From: Streptomyces sp. SID8374
Lineage (GTDB): Bacteria > Actinomycetota > Actinomycetes > Streptomycetales > Streptomycetaceae
Direction: 5' to 3'
Assembly (NCBI RefSeq): GCF_009865135.1
Contig: NZ_WWGH01000002.1
Location: 1,240,001-1,304,000 of the forward strand
DNA: 64,000 nt
Under the pieces are notes generated by a model. That model was not told the origin of the DNA and ran no database searches. It worked only from the letters and a program-made list of their open reading frames with translations. This document shows positions 22,556 to 32,232 of this stretch, one piece after another (within the stretch, counting starts at the first letter, position 1; the number at the start of each line of letters is the position of its first letter). The position numbers and the translations under genes are program-made.

Positions 22556-24247
22556 ATGAGTCAGCAGGGGGAGAAGCCCGCCGCCCATGAGGACGACTGG
22601 TGGCGGAAGCTGTACGACGACACCGCGCCGGACGCCGGTCCGAGCAGCGCGCCCGACAGCCTCGACGACCGCTTCGACTCCGTGTCGGACACGGTGAGCC
22701 AGGCGGTGGGCCACCAGCGGGAGACCGCTGGCGCCACCACCGACCGGGACGCGTACGCGGGGCCGGCTCCGGAGCGGAGACCGGAGCCGGTGCCGCGGGT
22801 GGAGGAGGAGCTGAAACCGGACTCGGAGGAGGAACTGCCTCCGGCGTCGCAGCCGGAGCTGAACCCGCAGCCGGAGCTGGACCCTCAGGCGGAGCGGAGA
22901 CCGGACGCGCACCCGGACCTGCGGTCGGAGCTGAAGCCGCCCCCGCAGCCGGCCCCGCCGCGGGAGCGGAAACCGGACCCCCGTACGGCCTGGGACCCCT
23001 ACCGACAGCCCGAGTCCTACGAGGAGCCGGAGAAGAGGCCGGAGCCGGAGGCGCGCCCCGTCGCCGTCCCCGGTCCCCGTAACACCGTCTTCCCCGCCCC
23101 CTGGGAAGCCCCTGCCGCCCCGCCCGGCCCCCGCACCTTCGCCGCGCCGAAGCCGCCCGAGCCCGAGCCGCCGCCCGCCCCGCCGGTCGCCGAACCCGGC
23201 CCCGCCCCCGACCCCAGCGCCCTGCACGAGCTGCCCCCGGACTGGGCCGCGAGCGACGCACCGGCCGACGGGGGCGGCGGGGCCCGGCCCCTCGTCGGCC
23301 ATCTTGGGGACCGGCCGCCCACCTATGACGCCGAGCCCGCCGCCCTGCCCGCCGCCACCTCGGAGAACCTGGACACCCTGGTCCCCGACACCGTGCTGGA
23401 CGGCGCGCGGTACGGGGCGTACACCCTGCGGGCCGCCTCCGTGCGGGGCGACTCCGCCCGGTTCCGGGGCGAGCCCCGGCGCGACGCGCTGCTCACCGCC
23501 CGGTTCGGGGCGGGCGAGAGCGCCCTCGTGCTCGTCGCCGTGGCCGGGGGCGTACGGGGTGGGGAAGGGGCGCATCTCGCGGCGGCCGACGCCTGCCGGT
23601 GGATCGGCGGGGCTGTGGCCCGCAGCCACGCCCGGCTCTCCGAGGACATAAGGGCGGGCCGCCGGGCCGACCTCAAGTCGGGGCTGCACCGGCTCACCGA
23701 CCGTACCTACGGCAAGCTGCGGGCCCGCGCCGCCGAACTCGGCCTCGAACCGGGGGAGTACACCACCAGCCTGCGGTGCCTGTTGCTCTCCGCCGACCCC
23801 GACTGCCGCACCCGGGTCTTCTTCGGCGTCGGCAGCGGCGGCCTCTTCCGGCTCCGCGACGGGCTCTGGCAGGACCTGGAGCCGGTGATTCCGGAGGAGT
23901 CCGCCTCATCCGGCGACGGCGTGAGCGAGGAAGGGCCGGAGGGCGACCGGCTGACCATGGACCTCCAGATCACCACGCCCCCGTCCCCGTACAGCGACGG
24001 CCCCGCCCCGCCGCCCGCCGAGCTCTTCCGCTTCCGGGCCTCCGTGGCCCGCCCGGGCGACACACTGATGCTCTGTAGCAACGGGTTCGCCGAGCCGATG
24101 CGCGGTGAACCGGAGCTTCCCGACGAGCTGGCCGAGCGCTGGGGCCCGCCGGGGCCGCCCGGGCTGCCCGCCTTCCTCGCCGACACCCAGCTCCGGATCA
24201 AGGGGTACGCCGACGACCGCACGTGCGCGGCCGTCTGGGAGGCGTAA
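22556..24247 (+). CDS. PP2C-like protein with a long disordered N-terminus
   Basis: A 563-residue protein. Residues 1-250 are very rich in Pro, Glu and Arg and surely disordered. The C-terminal 300 residues resemble a protein phosphatase 2C domain as found in streptomycetes, with VRGDSARFRGEPRRDALLTA replacing the usual RGxSH start, LVLVAVAGG-RGGEGAHLAA, and DTLMLCSNGFAEPM near the end. Several metal-binding aspartates of active PP2C enzymes are not obvious, so it may be a binding rather than a catalytic domain. AAGGG lies almost against the ATG, so a leaderless message is possible. A 15-bp hairpin follows the stop. Confidence 0.75.
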   Translation: MSQQGEKPAAHEDDWWRKLYDDTAPDAGPSSAPDSLDDRFDSVSDTVSQAVGHQRETAGATTDRDAYAGPAPERRPEPVPRVEEELKPDSEEELPPASQPELNPQPELDPQAERRPDAHPDLRSELKPPPQPAPPRERKPDPRTAWDPYRQPESYEEPEKRPEPEARPVAVPGPRNTVFPAPWEAPAAPPGPRTFAAPKPPEPEPPPAPPVAEPGPAPDPSALHELPPDWAASDAPADGGGGARPLVGHLGDRPPTYDAEPAALPAATSENLDTLVPDTVLDGARYGAYTLRAASVRGDSARFRGEPRRDALLTARFGAGESALVLVAVAGGVRGGEGAHLAAADACRWIGGAVARSHARLSEDIRAGRRADLKSGLHRLTDRTYGKLRARAAELGLEPGEYTTSLRCLLLSADPDCRTRVFFGVGSGGLFRLRDGLWQDLEPVIPEESASSGDGVSEEGPEGDRLTMDLQITTPPSPYSDGPAPPPAELFRFRASVARPGDTLMLCSNGFAEPMRGEPELPDELAERWGPPGPPGLPAFLADTQLRIKGYADDRTCAAVWEA

Positions 24248-24268
24248 CCGCGCACGTCGTGGGTTGAT

Positions 24269-24316
24269 GGACTCCGGAGGCCGTACGTCCGGCCGATGTT
24301 TCGGCCTCCGGAGTCC
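24269..24316 (+). terminator. Terminator between PP2C-like gene and poxB
   Basis: GGACTCCGGAGGCCG (24269-24283) and CGGCCTCCGGAGTCC (24302-24316) pair perfectly over 15 bp around an 18-nt loop. The poxB-like gene starts 49 nt later, so this could also act as a leader structure for it. Confidence 0.75.
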
Positions 24317-24365
24317 GGACAACCGACAGTGCACGGAGCACGGGGCAAGGGAAGGGCGCACACCC

Positions 24366-26108
24366 ATGGCCAAGCAGAACGTGGCGGAGCAGTTCGTCGA
24401 CATCCTCGCCAGGGCGGGCGTCAAGCGCCTGTACGGCGTCGTCGGCGACAGCCTGAACCCCGTCGTGGACGCCATTCGGCGTAACTCGGCCATCGACTGG
24501 ATCCATGTCCGGCACGAGGAGACCGCCGCCTTCGCGGCCGGGGCCGAGGCGCAGATCACCGGGAACCTGGCGGCCTGCGCCGGCTCCTGCGGGCCGGGCA
24601 ACCTGCACCTCATCAACGGCCTGTACGACGCGCACCGCTCCATGGCCCCGGTCCTCGCCCTCGCCTCGCACATCCCCTCCAGCGAGATCGGGCTCGGCTA
24701 CTTCCAGGAGACCCATCCGGAGCTGCTCTTCCAGGAGTGCAGCCACTACAACGAGATGATCTCCAACCCGGAGCAGATGCCGCGCCTCCTCCAGACGGCC
24801 ATCCAGCACGCCATCGGCCAGGGCGGCGTCAGCGTCGTGACGATGCCGGGCGACATCGCCTCCAAGACCGCCCCCGAGAAGACCGTCGAACACGCCCTCG
24901 TCACCTCACGGCCCACCGTGCGCCCCGGGGACGACGAGATCGACAAGTTCTGCCGAATGGTGGACGAGGCCAAACGGGTGACGCTGTTCTGCGGCAGCGG
25001 CACGGCCGGTGCGCACGCCGAGGTGATGCAGTTCGCCGAGAAGGTGAAGTCCCCGGTCGGGCACGCGCTGCGCGGCAAGGAGTTCATCCAGTACGACAAC
25101 CCGTACGACGTCGGCATGAGCGGGCTGCTCGGCTACGGCGCCGCCTACGAGGCGACCAACGAGTGCGACCTGCTGATCCTCCTCGGCACGGACTTCCCGT
25201 ACAACGCGTTCCTTCCGGACGATGTGAAGATCGTCCAGGTCGATGTCCGCCCCGAACACCTGGGGCGCCGCTCCAAGCTGGACCTCGCGGTGTGGGGTGA
25301 CGTACGGGAGACGCTGCGCTGTCTGACGCCCCGCGTGCAGCCCAAGACCGACCGCAAGTTCCTCGACCGGATGCTGAAGAAGCATGCCGACGCACTGGAG
25401 GGGGTCGTCAAGGCGTACACCCGCAAGGTCGAGAAGCACACCCCGATCCACCCCGAGTACGTCGCCTCCGTGCTGGACGACATGGCCGACGAGGACGCCG
25501 TGTTCACCGTCGACACCGGGATGAACAACGTCTGGGCCGCCCGCTATCTGACGCCCAACGGCAAGCGCCGGGTGATCGGTTCGTTCTCCCACGGTTCGAT
25601 GGCCAACGCGCTGCCGCAGGCGATCGGCGCCCAGTTCACCGACCGGAACCGGCAGGTCGTCGCGATGTCGGGCGACGGCGGATTCTCCATGCTGATGGGC
25701 GACTTCCTCACCCTCGTCCAGTACGACCTGCCGGTGAAGGTGGTCCTGTTCAACAACTCCTCGCTGGGCATGGTGGAGTTGGAGATGATGGTCGGCGGAC
25801 TCCCGGCCTACGGCACCACCAACAAGAACCCGGACTTCGCCGCCGTGGCCCGCGCCTGCGGGGCGTACGGGGTGCGGGTCGAGAAGCCCAAGCAGCTGGA
25901 GGGCGCGCTGAAGGATGCCTTCAAGCACAAGGGGCCCGCGCTCGTCGATGTGGTGACCGACCCCAACGCGCTCTCCATCCCGCCGAAGATCAAGGCCGAC
26001 ATGGTCACCGGCTTCGCCCTCTCGGCGAGCAAGGTCGTGCTGGACGGCGGAGTGGGCCGGATGCTCCAGATGGCCCGCTCCAACCTCCGTAACGTGCCCC
26101 GCCCTTGA
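24366..26108 (+). CDS. poxB: Pyruvate dehydrogenase (quinone) / pyruvate oxidase-like TPP enzyme
   Basis: A 580-residue thiamine-diphosphate enzyme. The N-terminal domain has GVVGDSLNPVVDAI and the catalytic glutamate in RHEETAAFAAG. The central FAD- or nucleotide-binding domain follows. The C-terminal domain has the TPP motif MSGDGGFSMLMGDF, ending VVLFNNSSLG. The order fits PoxB, which turns pyruvate into acetate and CO2 and passes electrons to the quinone pool. The C-terminus carries a short basic helix (GRMLQMARSNLRNV) that could touch the membrane as in PoxB of Escherichia coli. AGGGAAGGG precedes the ATG. The gene is convergent with the mannosidase, with only 12 bp between them. Confidence 0.88.
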   Translation: MAKQNVAEQFVDILARAGVKRLYGVVGDSLNPVVDAIRRNSAIDWIHVRHEETAAFAAGAEAQITGNLAACAGSCGPGNLHLINGLYDAHRSMAPVLALASHIPSSEIGLGYFQETHPELLFQECSHYNEMISNPEQMPRLLQTAIQHAIGQGGVSVVTMPGDIASKTAPEKTVEHALVTSRPTVRPGDDEIDKFCRMVDEAKRVTLFCGSGTAGAHAEVMQFAEKVKSPVGHALRGKEFIQYDNPYDVGMSGLLGYGAAYEATNECDLLILLGTDFPYNAFLPDDVKIVQVDVRPEHLGRRSKLDLAVWGDVRETLRCLTPRVQPKTDRKFLDRMLKKHADALEGVVKAYTRKVEKHTPIHPEYVASVLDDMADEDAVFTVDTGMNNVWAARYLTPNGKRRVIGSFSHGSMANALPQAIGAQFTDRNRQVVAMSGDGGFSMLMGDFLTLVQYDLPVKVVLFNNSSLGMVELEMMVGGLPAYGTTNKNPDFAAVARACGAYGVRVEKPKQLEGALKDAFKHKGPALVDVVTDPNALSIPPKIKADMVTGFALSASKVVLDGGVGRMLQMARSNLRNVPRP

Positions 26109-26120
26109 GGGTCGTGGCAC

Positions 26121-29100
26121 TCAGGCCGGGGTGAGCCGTACCGTCAGGATCTGGAACGGCCGCAGCTCCAGGACCAGGCCCCGGTCGTCGGTGACCGCCG
26201 GGTGCAGCGGCTCCTCCAGCAGGTCGGTGATCTGCGCCCGGATCACGGGGAAGGCCACGCTGAGCCGGGCATCCGCCCGGCCGCCCGCCGACTCGTAGAG
26301 CCGTACGATCACATCCCCGCTGCGGTCCTCCGCGAGCTTGACCGCTTCCACCGTCACGGCGGGATGCCCGGTCTCCACGAGCGACGGCACGGCCGGGGCC
26401 ACCGCCGCCCGCAGCGGCAGGTTGAGCGCGAGCCCCTCCCGTACCGCGTCGGTCACCTCCGCACCGGGCGCCAGTGCGTAGCGGAAGCGGTGCGTGCCCA
26501 GGTCGGTGTGCGGGTCCGGGCTGTGCGGGGCGCGCAGCAGGGTGAGGCGGACGGTGGTGCCCACACCGCCGGCGTGGAGCGGGGCGCGCGTCACATCGTG
26601 GCCGTACGTCGAGTCGTTGAGCAGCGCGATGCCGTAGCCGGGCTCGGCGACCCGCAGCCAGCGGTGTGCGCAGATCTCGTAACGGGCCGCGTCCCAGCTG
26701 GTGTTGGTGTGGGTCGGGCGGTGGACATGGCCGAACTGGATCTCTGCGGTGGACCGTTCGGCGTGCACGTCCAGCGGGAAGGCCGCCTTGAGCACCTTCT
26801 CCGACTCCTGCCAGTCCACCTCGGTGTCGATGTCGAGTTGCCGGCTCCCCGCCGTGAGCCGCAACTCCTGTACGAGGGTGGACTTCCCGAACGTCCGCAC
26901 CACCCGCACCGCCGCCCGCAGCGGGCCCTCCTCGATCGGCGCCACCGTATCGGCGCCGGTCAGATCGGTGCGGGTGCGGCGGTAGTGCCGGTCGAGGTCC
27001 CAGGCGTCCCAGTGGTTGGGGTGGTCCGGGTGCAGCTGGAGGAGGTTGGCCCGCCCGCCCGGGACCAGCACCTCGCGCCCCGCCGCCAGGTCCCGCACCC
27101 CCGACACCAGCCCGTCCCGGTCCACGGTGACCCGCAGCAGCCCGTTGTCCAGCACGATGCCGCCGCCCTCGGCCACGGCCACCGTCACCGGACGCTCCGG
27201 CACCGCCGCCCCGTCCAGCAGCCCCGCCCCGAGCCCCGGACTCCTGGCGAGCACCGCCGCCCGGCCCTCGCCCAGCTCCTGGACATGGGCCCCGGACGGC
27301 AGCACCCCGGCCGCCTCCGCGTCCAGCTCCATCACCTGACTGCGCTCGTACGGCGAGGAGTTGAGCGCCACCATCCCCTCGGCCGCACCCAGCGAGGTCA
27401 CCGCCTCGGCGACCAGCTCCGCCAGCTCGGCCCGCACCTCCTCGTAGGTGTCGCGCGCCTCGCGGTGCACCCAGGCGATCGACGAGCCGGGCAGGATGTC
27501 GTGGAACTGGTGGAGCAGCACGGTCTTCCAGATGCGGTCCAGCCGCTCGTACGGGTAGCGGTAGGAGGAGGGCGAGCGCAGGGCCGCTGCCGTCGCCCAC
27601 AACTCGGCCTCGCGCAGGAGGTGTTCGCTGCGGCGGTTGCCCTGCTTGGTCTTCGCCTGCGTGGTGTACGTCGCCCGGTGCAGCTCCAGGTAGAGCTCGC
27701 CCGACCAGACGGGAGCCTGCTCCCCGTACTCCTCCTCGGCCGCCGCGAAGAAGGCCGAGGGCTTCTCGATCTCCACCCGGGGCGAGCCCTCCAGATCCCG
27801 CAGCCTGCGGGCCCGCTCCACCATCTCCCGGGTCGGGCCGCCCCCTCCGTCGCCCCAGCCGAACGGGACCAGCGAACGGGTGGCCCGGCCCTTCTCGGCG
27901 AAGTTCCGCTCGGCGCGGGCCAGTTCGCGGGCGTGCAGCTGTGCGTTGTACGTGTCGACCGGCGGGAAGTGGGTGAAGACCCGGGTGCCGTCGATGCCCT
28001 CCCACCAGAAGGAGTGGTGCGGCATCCTGTTGTCCTGGTTCCACGACAGCTTCTGGGTGAGGAACCACCGCACCCCCGCCAGCCGGGCCAGTTGAGGGAA
28101 GGCGGCGGTATAGCCGAAGGAGTCCGGCAGCCAGATCTCCTCCGTATCGACCCCCAGCTCCTCCCGGAAGAACCTCTTGCCGTGCACGAGTTGGCGGGCC
28201 AGCGCCTCCCCGCCCGGCATGTTGGCGTCCGACTCCACCCACATCGACCCGACCGGCGCCCACTGCCCCGCCGCCACCGCCTCCTTGATCCGCTCCCAGA
28301 TGTGCGGCTGGTGCTCCTTGACCCAGGCGTACTGCTGGGCCTGCGAGCAGGCGAAGACCAGCTCCGGGTAGTCCTTGGCGAGGGCGGTGACATTGGCGAA
28401 CGTACGGGACGCCTTGCGGACGCTCTCGCGCAGCGGCCAGAGCCAGGCCGAGTCGATGTGGGCGTGCCCGGCCGCCGAGATCCGGTGGGCGCTCGCGGAG
28501 GCGGGGCGGGTCAGCACCTCGGTGAGCGCGGCCCGCCCGGCGGCCGCCGTACCGGAGACATCGTGCAGGTCAAGGGCGTCCAGCAGCGCTTCGAGGGCGC
28601 GCAGGATCTCGTGGCGGCGCGAGCGGTCGGCGGGCAGCTCCCGCATCAGCTCGGAGAGCACCTCGATGTCCAGGACGAGATGCCAGACCTCCTCGTCCAG
28701 CACCGCGAGGTCGGCGGAGGCGAAGCGGTACAGCGGCCGGTCGCCCGCCGTCCGGATGTCACCGAGCGGCGTCGGCTCGAAGCCGTGCTCCAGGACGGCC
28801 GGGTTGGCGGCCGCCTCCAGGAGCAGACCGACCGGTTCGCCGCCCGCCGCCGGGTGGGCGACGGTGAGGTGGCGGTTGCGGGGATGAACACCCTTGAGGG
28901 GGACGCCCAGATGGTCGTACAGCATGCCTTCCGCCTGGAACCCGGGCCCCTGACCGGTGAACCCCGGGTCGATGACCACCTCCACCCGGCGCCCCGCCCA
29001 CTCCTCCGGGACCGCCCCCGTGAGCCGGAACCAGCTGGTGGACCACGGCTTCCCCCACTCCGTACCGGCCGTGAACGGCTCGTACGCCGCTTCCAGGGCC

Positions 29101-29240
29101 TCGGCCACCGGCACGGGCTCGCCCGGCGCATGCCAGACGGACAGGGCCAGCGGGGCGCGGGCGGCGTACTGCGCGGGGCGGATGAACTGGTGCAGGGCCC
29201 GTTCCAGACGGCCCTCCACCAGGGTGCGGTCGTCGTGCAT
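26121..29240 (-). CDS. Glycoside hydrolase family 38 alpha-mannosidase
   Basis: A 1039-residue cytoplasmic enzyme of the usual length. The catalytic N-domain has zinc-binding His261 and Asp263 (GHAHIDSAWLWPLRES) and probable nucleophile Asp338 (MWVESDANMPGGE). A middle helical domain (LHRATYTTQAKTKQGNR) and the large C-terminal beta domains follow, with FGHVHRPTHTNTSWD. The protein has no signal peptide, so it acts on mannosides or N-glycan fragments taken into the cell. No transporter or other sugar gene is adjacent. The ATG follows GGAGGAG. Confidence 0.93.
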   Translation of the reverse strand: MHDDRTLVEGRLERALHQFIRPAQYAARAPLALSVWHAPGEPVPVAEALEAAYEPFTAGTEWGKPWSTSWFRLTGAVPEEWAGRRVEVVIDPGFTGQGPGFQAEGMLYDHLGVPLKGVHPRNRHLTVAHPAAGGEPVGLLLEAAANPAVLEHGFEPTPLGDIRTAGDRPLYRFASADLAVLDEEVWHLVLDIEVLSELMRELPADRSRRHEILRALEALLDALDLHDVSGTAAAGRAALTEVLTRPASASAHRISAAGHAHIDSAWLWPLRESVRKASRTFANVTALAKDYPELVFACSQAQQYAWVKEHQPHIWERIKEAVAAGQWAPVGSMWVESDANMPGGEALARQLVHGKRFFREELGVDTEEIWLPDSFGYTAAFPQLARLAGVRWFLTQKLSWNQDNRMPHHSFWWEGIDGTRVFTHFPPVDTYNAQLHARELARAERNFAEKGRATRSLVPFGWGDGGGGPTREMVERARRLRDLEGSPRVEIEKPSAFFAAAEEEYGEQAPVWSGELYLELHRATYTTQAKTKQGNRRSEHLLREAELWATAAALRSPSSYRYPYERLDRIWKTVLLHQFHDILPGSSIAWVHREARDTYEEVRAELAELVAEAVTSLGAAEGMVALNSSPYERSQVMELDAEAAGVLPSGAHVQELGEGRAAVLARSPGLGAGLLDGAAVPERPVTVAVAEGGGIVLDNGLLRVTVDRDGLVSGVRDLAAGREVLVPGGRANLLQLHPDHPNHWDAWDLDRHYRRTRTDLTGADTVAPIEEGPLRAAVRVVRTFGKSTLVQELRLTAGSRQLDIDTEVDWQESEKVLKAAFPLDVHAERSTAEIQFGHVHRPTHTNTSWDAARYEICAHRWLRVAEPGYGIALLNDSTYGHDVTRAPLHAGGVGTTVRLTLLRAPHSPDPHTDLGTHRFRYALAPGAEVTDAVREGLALNLPLRAAVAPAVPSLVETGHPAVTVEAVKLAEDRSGDVIVRLYESAGGRADARLSVAFPVIRAQITDLLEEPLHPAVTDDRGLVLELRPFQILTVRLTPA

Positions 29241-29471
29241 CTCGGCTCCTCCGGGGCTCCGCCTGGTTGCTGCTGTGGCCCAGGATCATTCCCCCGGCAC
29301 CGCCCGGAGCACCCCTGGAAGCGTGTGCGGGGCCAGTCTCCCCGTGCGCCCCCCGCTGCCTCGGCCCGCGCTCTTCTCTCCGGCCCTGCCAAGCGTGACG
29401 GTGTGCGTACAGGGGCATGCATCCCGTGAGGCCGTTCGACGGACGGCCGGGACGAAGGAGGTCGGATCGCG

Positions 29472-29951
29472 GTGCGGGCGGGGGACATGGTGAAGCGTCA
29501 GAAGAGGGCCCAGGCCGGCGAGGGACGCGGCCCCCGGGGGCGGAGACCGGGCGTTGCGCCGCAGCAGCCGGCCCGGATGCACCGCAGGGTGGGCCATACG
29601 GAACGGTCGGCGGTGGGAGAAGTCCGGCGTGAACTGCGGGAGTTCCTCCGACATCGCTCCGGCCCCGAACAGATCGAGGCGGCGGAGCTGCTGCTGAGCG
29701 AGCTGGTGACCAACGCGCTGATCCACACCCGGCACGGGGCCGTGGTCACCGCGACGGCGACCCCCGTGGCCTTACGGGTGGAGGTCCAGGACTTTGAAGC
29801 GGACCTGCCCGCGCCGTACGTACCGAACGCCGACGACGGTACGCACGGCAGGGGGCTGATCCTGGTGCGGAGCATGGCCGACGCCTGGGGGGTCGAGGCG
29901 CGGGCCCTGGGCAAGGTGGTCTGGTTCGAGCTGCGCGGCGGAGGGGGCTGA
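29472..29951 (+). CDS. ATP-binding anti-sigma-like protein (HATPase fold)
   Basis: A 159-residue protein of the RsbW-like GHKL ATPase group, very numerous in Streptomyces. The N box is ELLLSELVTNALIHT and the G box is DGTHGRGLILVRSMADAWG. The first 45 residues are basic and disordered. Members bind and hold back sigma factors or act in serine-kinase partner switches; the partner cannot be told from this locus. GTG 29472 is chosen because AAGGAGG lies 10 nt upstream; an ATG at 29487 is an alternative. Confidence 0.85.
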   Translation: MRAGDMVKRQKRAQAGEGRGPRGRRPGVAPQQPARMHRRVGHTERSAVGEVRRELREFLRHRSGPEQIEAAELLLSELVTNALIHTRHGAVVTATATPVALRVEVQDFEADLPAPYVPNADDGTHGRGLILVRSMADAWGVEARALGKVVWFELRGGGG

Positions 29952-29994
29952 CCGGCCGCCCTCGGGGGTGGCGCGACCGCCCCCCCCAGGAGTT

Positions 29995-30032
29995 GGCCGG
30001 ACCGGCTCCCTCAGAGGGATGCCCGACCGGCC
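29995..30032. terminator. Possible bidirectional hairpin between convergent genes
   Basis: GGCCGG (29995-30000) can pair with CCGGCC (30027-30032), enclosing a TCCCT/AGGGA hairpin. It lies between the convergent ATPase and DUF2637 genes. The stem is short, so confidence is low. Confidence 0.35.
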
Positions 30033-30060
30033 TCCTTCCGGGGGCGGCCGGAACGCGTCC

Positions 30061-31164
30061 TCAGCCGAACTGCTGCTCCAGATCCTTCAGTTTCTGTTCC
30101 AGCGAGTCGAGTCGGGGGAGTGCCTGGGTGTCGTCCTCGGCGGTGAGGTCGACCGTCCGTGCGTCACTTCCCGGGTTCGAAGGGCCGAGGCTCTTCGAGC
30201 TCGAACCGTCCGCCGGCTGGGTCGGGCCGACGGCTTGCAGGGATGGCCGGGGTCGCAGAGGCAGCTGACCCGGCTCTGCTATGGCGGGCTCCGCGACGGG
30301 CGGCGCCGCGCCGCCCGACGCCGGGGCGAGGGCCGGGACGTCCACCTGGTGGCCGGCCCGGTCGCCGCGTCCCCAGACCCGGTTCTGCCGGTTCAGGGCC
30401 TTGATGCGGGCCCGGTCCAGCTTCTCCTGGTCGCGTCGGCGCAGCCGGTCCTGCTCCCGCTCCTTGCGGTCCTCCCGCACCTCGTCCACCGCCTCGTCCA
30501 GCGTGCGGACGCCTTCCAGGAGCATCAGCGACCAGGCGCCGAAGGTCTCCCGGGGCGCCCGCAGCCAGCGGACGATCCGGATCTGCGGCAACGGACGGGG
30601 CACCAGGCCCTGTTCGCGCAGCGCGGCCCGGCGGGTCTGCTTCAGCGCGCGGTCGAAGAGCACCGCGGCCGACAGGGACATGCCCGCGAAGAAGTGCGGC
30701 GCACCCGCGTGGTCCATGCCGCGCGGGGCGTGCACCCAGTTGAACCAGGCGGCGGCCCCGGCGAACGTCCACACCAGCAGCCGGGAGCCGAGCGCCGCGT
30801 CTCCGTGGCTCGCCTCCCGTACGGCCAGCACGGAACAGAACATCGCGGCGCCGTCCAGTCCGAACGGGACCAGGTACTCCCAGCCGCCGGTGAGGTTCAG
30901 GTTCTGCCGGCCGAAGCCGACGAGCCCGTGGAAGGAGAGCGCGGCGGCGACGGCCGCGCAGCAGAACAGCAGGACGTAACTGGCGGTGGCGTACAGCGCT
31001 TCCTTGCGCCTGCGGCGCTCCTCGCTGCGTTCCCAGGAGTCGTCGGCCGCGGCCTTGCCGGCGGCACGCTTGCCGCGTGCGACCACCGTCACCGCCGCCA
31101 TGACTCCCACGAGCAGCACGGCGCCCGGAAGCAGCCAGTCAAGCGATATGTCGGTCAGTCTCAT
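30061..31164 (-). CDS. DUF2637 membrane protein
   Basis: A 367-residue protein with four membrane helices in its first half (LLPGAVLLVGVMAAVTVVA, ATASYVLLFCCAAVAAALSF, then two around 95-150). A long charged cytoplasmic tail follows, with a coiled-coil-like stretch (EVREDRKEREQDRLRRRDQE) and a C-terminal heptad segment (LDSLEQKLKDLEQQF). DUF2637 proteins include Spd-type plasmid spread proteins and chromosomal proteins of unknown role. No integrase or transfer gene is nearby, so this looks like a chromosomal member. Confidence 0.82.
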   Translation of the reverse strand: MRLTDISLDWLLPGAVLLVGVMAAVTVVARGKRAAGKAAADDSWERSEERRRRKEALYATASYVLLFCCAAVAAALSFHGLVGFGRQNLNLTGGWEYLVPFGLDGAAMFCSVLAVREASHGDAALGSRLLVWTFAGAAAWFNWVHAPRGMDHAGAPHFFAGMSLSAAVLFDRALKQTRRAALREQGLVPRPLPQIRIVRWLRAPRETFGAWSLMLLEGVRTLDEAVDEVREDRKEREQDRLRRRDQEKLDRARIKALNRQNRVWGRGDRAGHQVDVPALAPASGGAAPPVAEPAIAEPGQLPLRPRPSLQAVGPTQPADGSSSKSLGPSNPGSDARTVDLTAEDDTQALPRLDSLEQKLKDLEQQFG

Positions 31165-31356
31165 GCGCGGTCCCTTGCGTCACGTAGGGCGTTTCGTGCG
31201 CCATCGTGACGGAATTCCCGTCCCGCTCCGCGGGTTTCGGGACAAGAGCACGCCATGGGGGTGGGAGAGGCTATCGATGGGTGGAATCTTCTCGAACGGC
31301 CGCGCGGTTCAACCGAGTTGCGTTCGATTCCACATCATCCGGACGGGCGGTGTGGA

Positions 31357-32205
31357 TCAGGAAGCGGCGGCGAGCTTCCGCACCCGGTCCGCGTCACAGG
31401 TACGCGGGCAGGTGACACACGTGTCCTCGGGACGCAGCGTGTAGAAGAGGCAGCAGCTCGCCCGGTCCCGGGTCGGCAGCGACTGCCCCTCGGGTCCGGT
31501 CAGCTCACGGAAGCCCGCGGTGCCGACGTACGGCTTCGTGGTGCCGGGGAGCAGCAGCTCCAGCTCGGCCATCGCGCGGCGCTCCTCGCCGAGCAGGTGC
31601 GCGACGTACCAGAGGCCCTCGACGATCTCGTCCGTCGCCATCCCCCACAGCGCCCGCTTCCCCCGCCGCATGCGCGGCCCGAACCCCGTCAGCACCGGCT
31701 CCAGGTGCTCGGTGAGGGCGGCCAGGACCTCGGCCCGCAGCGCCTCCTCGTCGGCCACCACCCGGGCGCCGGGCAGGGCGGCCGCCGGGTCGTCCGGCAG
31801 GCAGGCGAACTCGCGGACCCGCACGGTCATGTGCCCCAGCGCCCGCTGGAAGGCGACGTCCTCGACCGGGATGCGCGGCACCCGCCGTTGCAGGAACCAG
31901 GGCACGGTCACCAGCAGGCAGGCGGGCCAGGCGTACCGGTGGAGGCCGAAGCTGGCCACCACGTCGGGGCGGGCCTGCTGTCCGTAGTCCCGCAGCACCT
32001 GGGCGTTGTCCCAGGCCAGGAAGGTGTCCACGGCGGCTCCGCCGGCGGCCAGCTCGGCCGCGCCGACCCAGCCGGCGCCGGACGGGGCGCTCGCGCCCTC
32101 GTCGAGGACCTCGGCGCGCAGCCCGGGGAAGACCTCGGTCAGACGGGCGTACGCGGCGGTCACAGGGGACGTCGCGGCGCCGGTGAGCAGCGGAGTGAGG
32201 GTCAT
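31357..32205 (-). CDS. FhuF-like ferric-siderophore reductase, 2Fe-2S
   Basis: A 282-residue protein whose C-terminus carries the FhuF iron-sulfur signature: adjacent cysteines (CCLFYTLRPEDTCVTC), then ten residues, C, two residues, C. The remainder is the helical siderophore-binding fold. FhuF proteins reduce ferric iron in hydroxamate siderophores after uptake and so release it. An iron box lies 28 nt upstream of the ATG, which predicts repression by a DmdR/IdeR regulator when iron is plentiful. No transporter gene is adjacent, so it must serve uptake systems encoded elsewhere. Confidence 0.88.
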   Translation of the reverse strand: MTLTPLLTGAATSPVTAAYARLTEVFPGLRAEVLDEGASAPSGAGWVGAAELAAGGAAVDTFLAWDNAQVLRDYGQQARPDVVASFGLHRYAWPACLLVTVPWFLQRRVPRIPVEDVAFQRALGHMTVRVREFACLPDDPAAALPGARVVADEEALRAEVLAALTEHLEPVLTGFGPRMRRGKRALWGMATDEIVEGLWYVAHLLGEERRAMAELELLLPGTTKPYVGTAGFRELTGPEGQSLPTRDRASCCLFYTLRPEDTCVTCPRTCDADRVRKLAAAS

Positions 32206-32232
32206 GCAGGGACCACCGAATCGGGATCGTTT

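Noticed and set aside
22556..23300. The Pro/Glu-rich N-terminus of the PP2C-like protein as a separate surface protein
   Set aside because: It has no signal peptide, and the frame runs without a stop into the phosphatase-like domain.
26202..29429. A 1075-codon open frame on the plus strand opposite the alpha-mannosidase
   Set aside because: It is a mirror frame caused by high GC in third codon positions. It is Arg-, Gly- and His-rich, has no domain, and the opposite strand encodes a complete GH38 enzyme with its ribosome binding site.
30061..31164. The DUF2637 (Spd-like) gene as a sign of an integrated conjugative element
   Set aside because: There is no integrase, excisionase, replication or transfer gene, no attachment site repeat and no tRNA nearby. 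Chromosomal DUF2637 genes are common.
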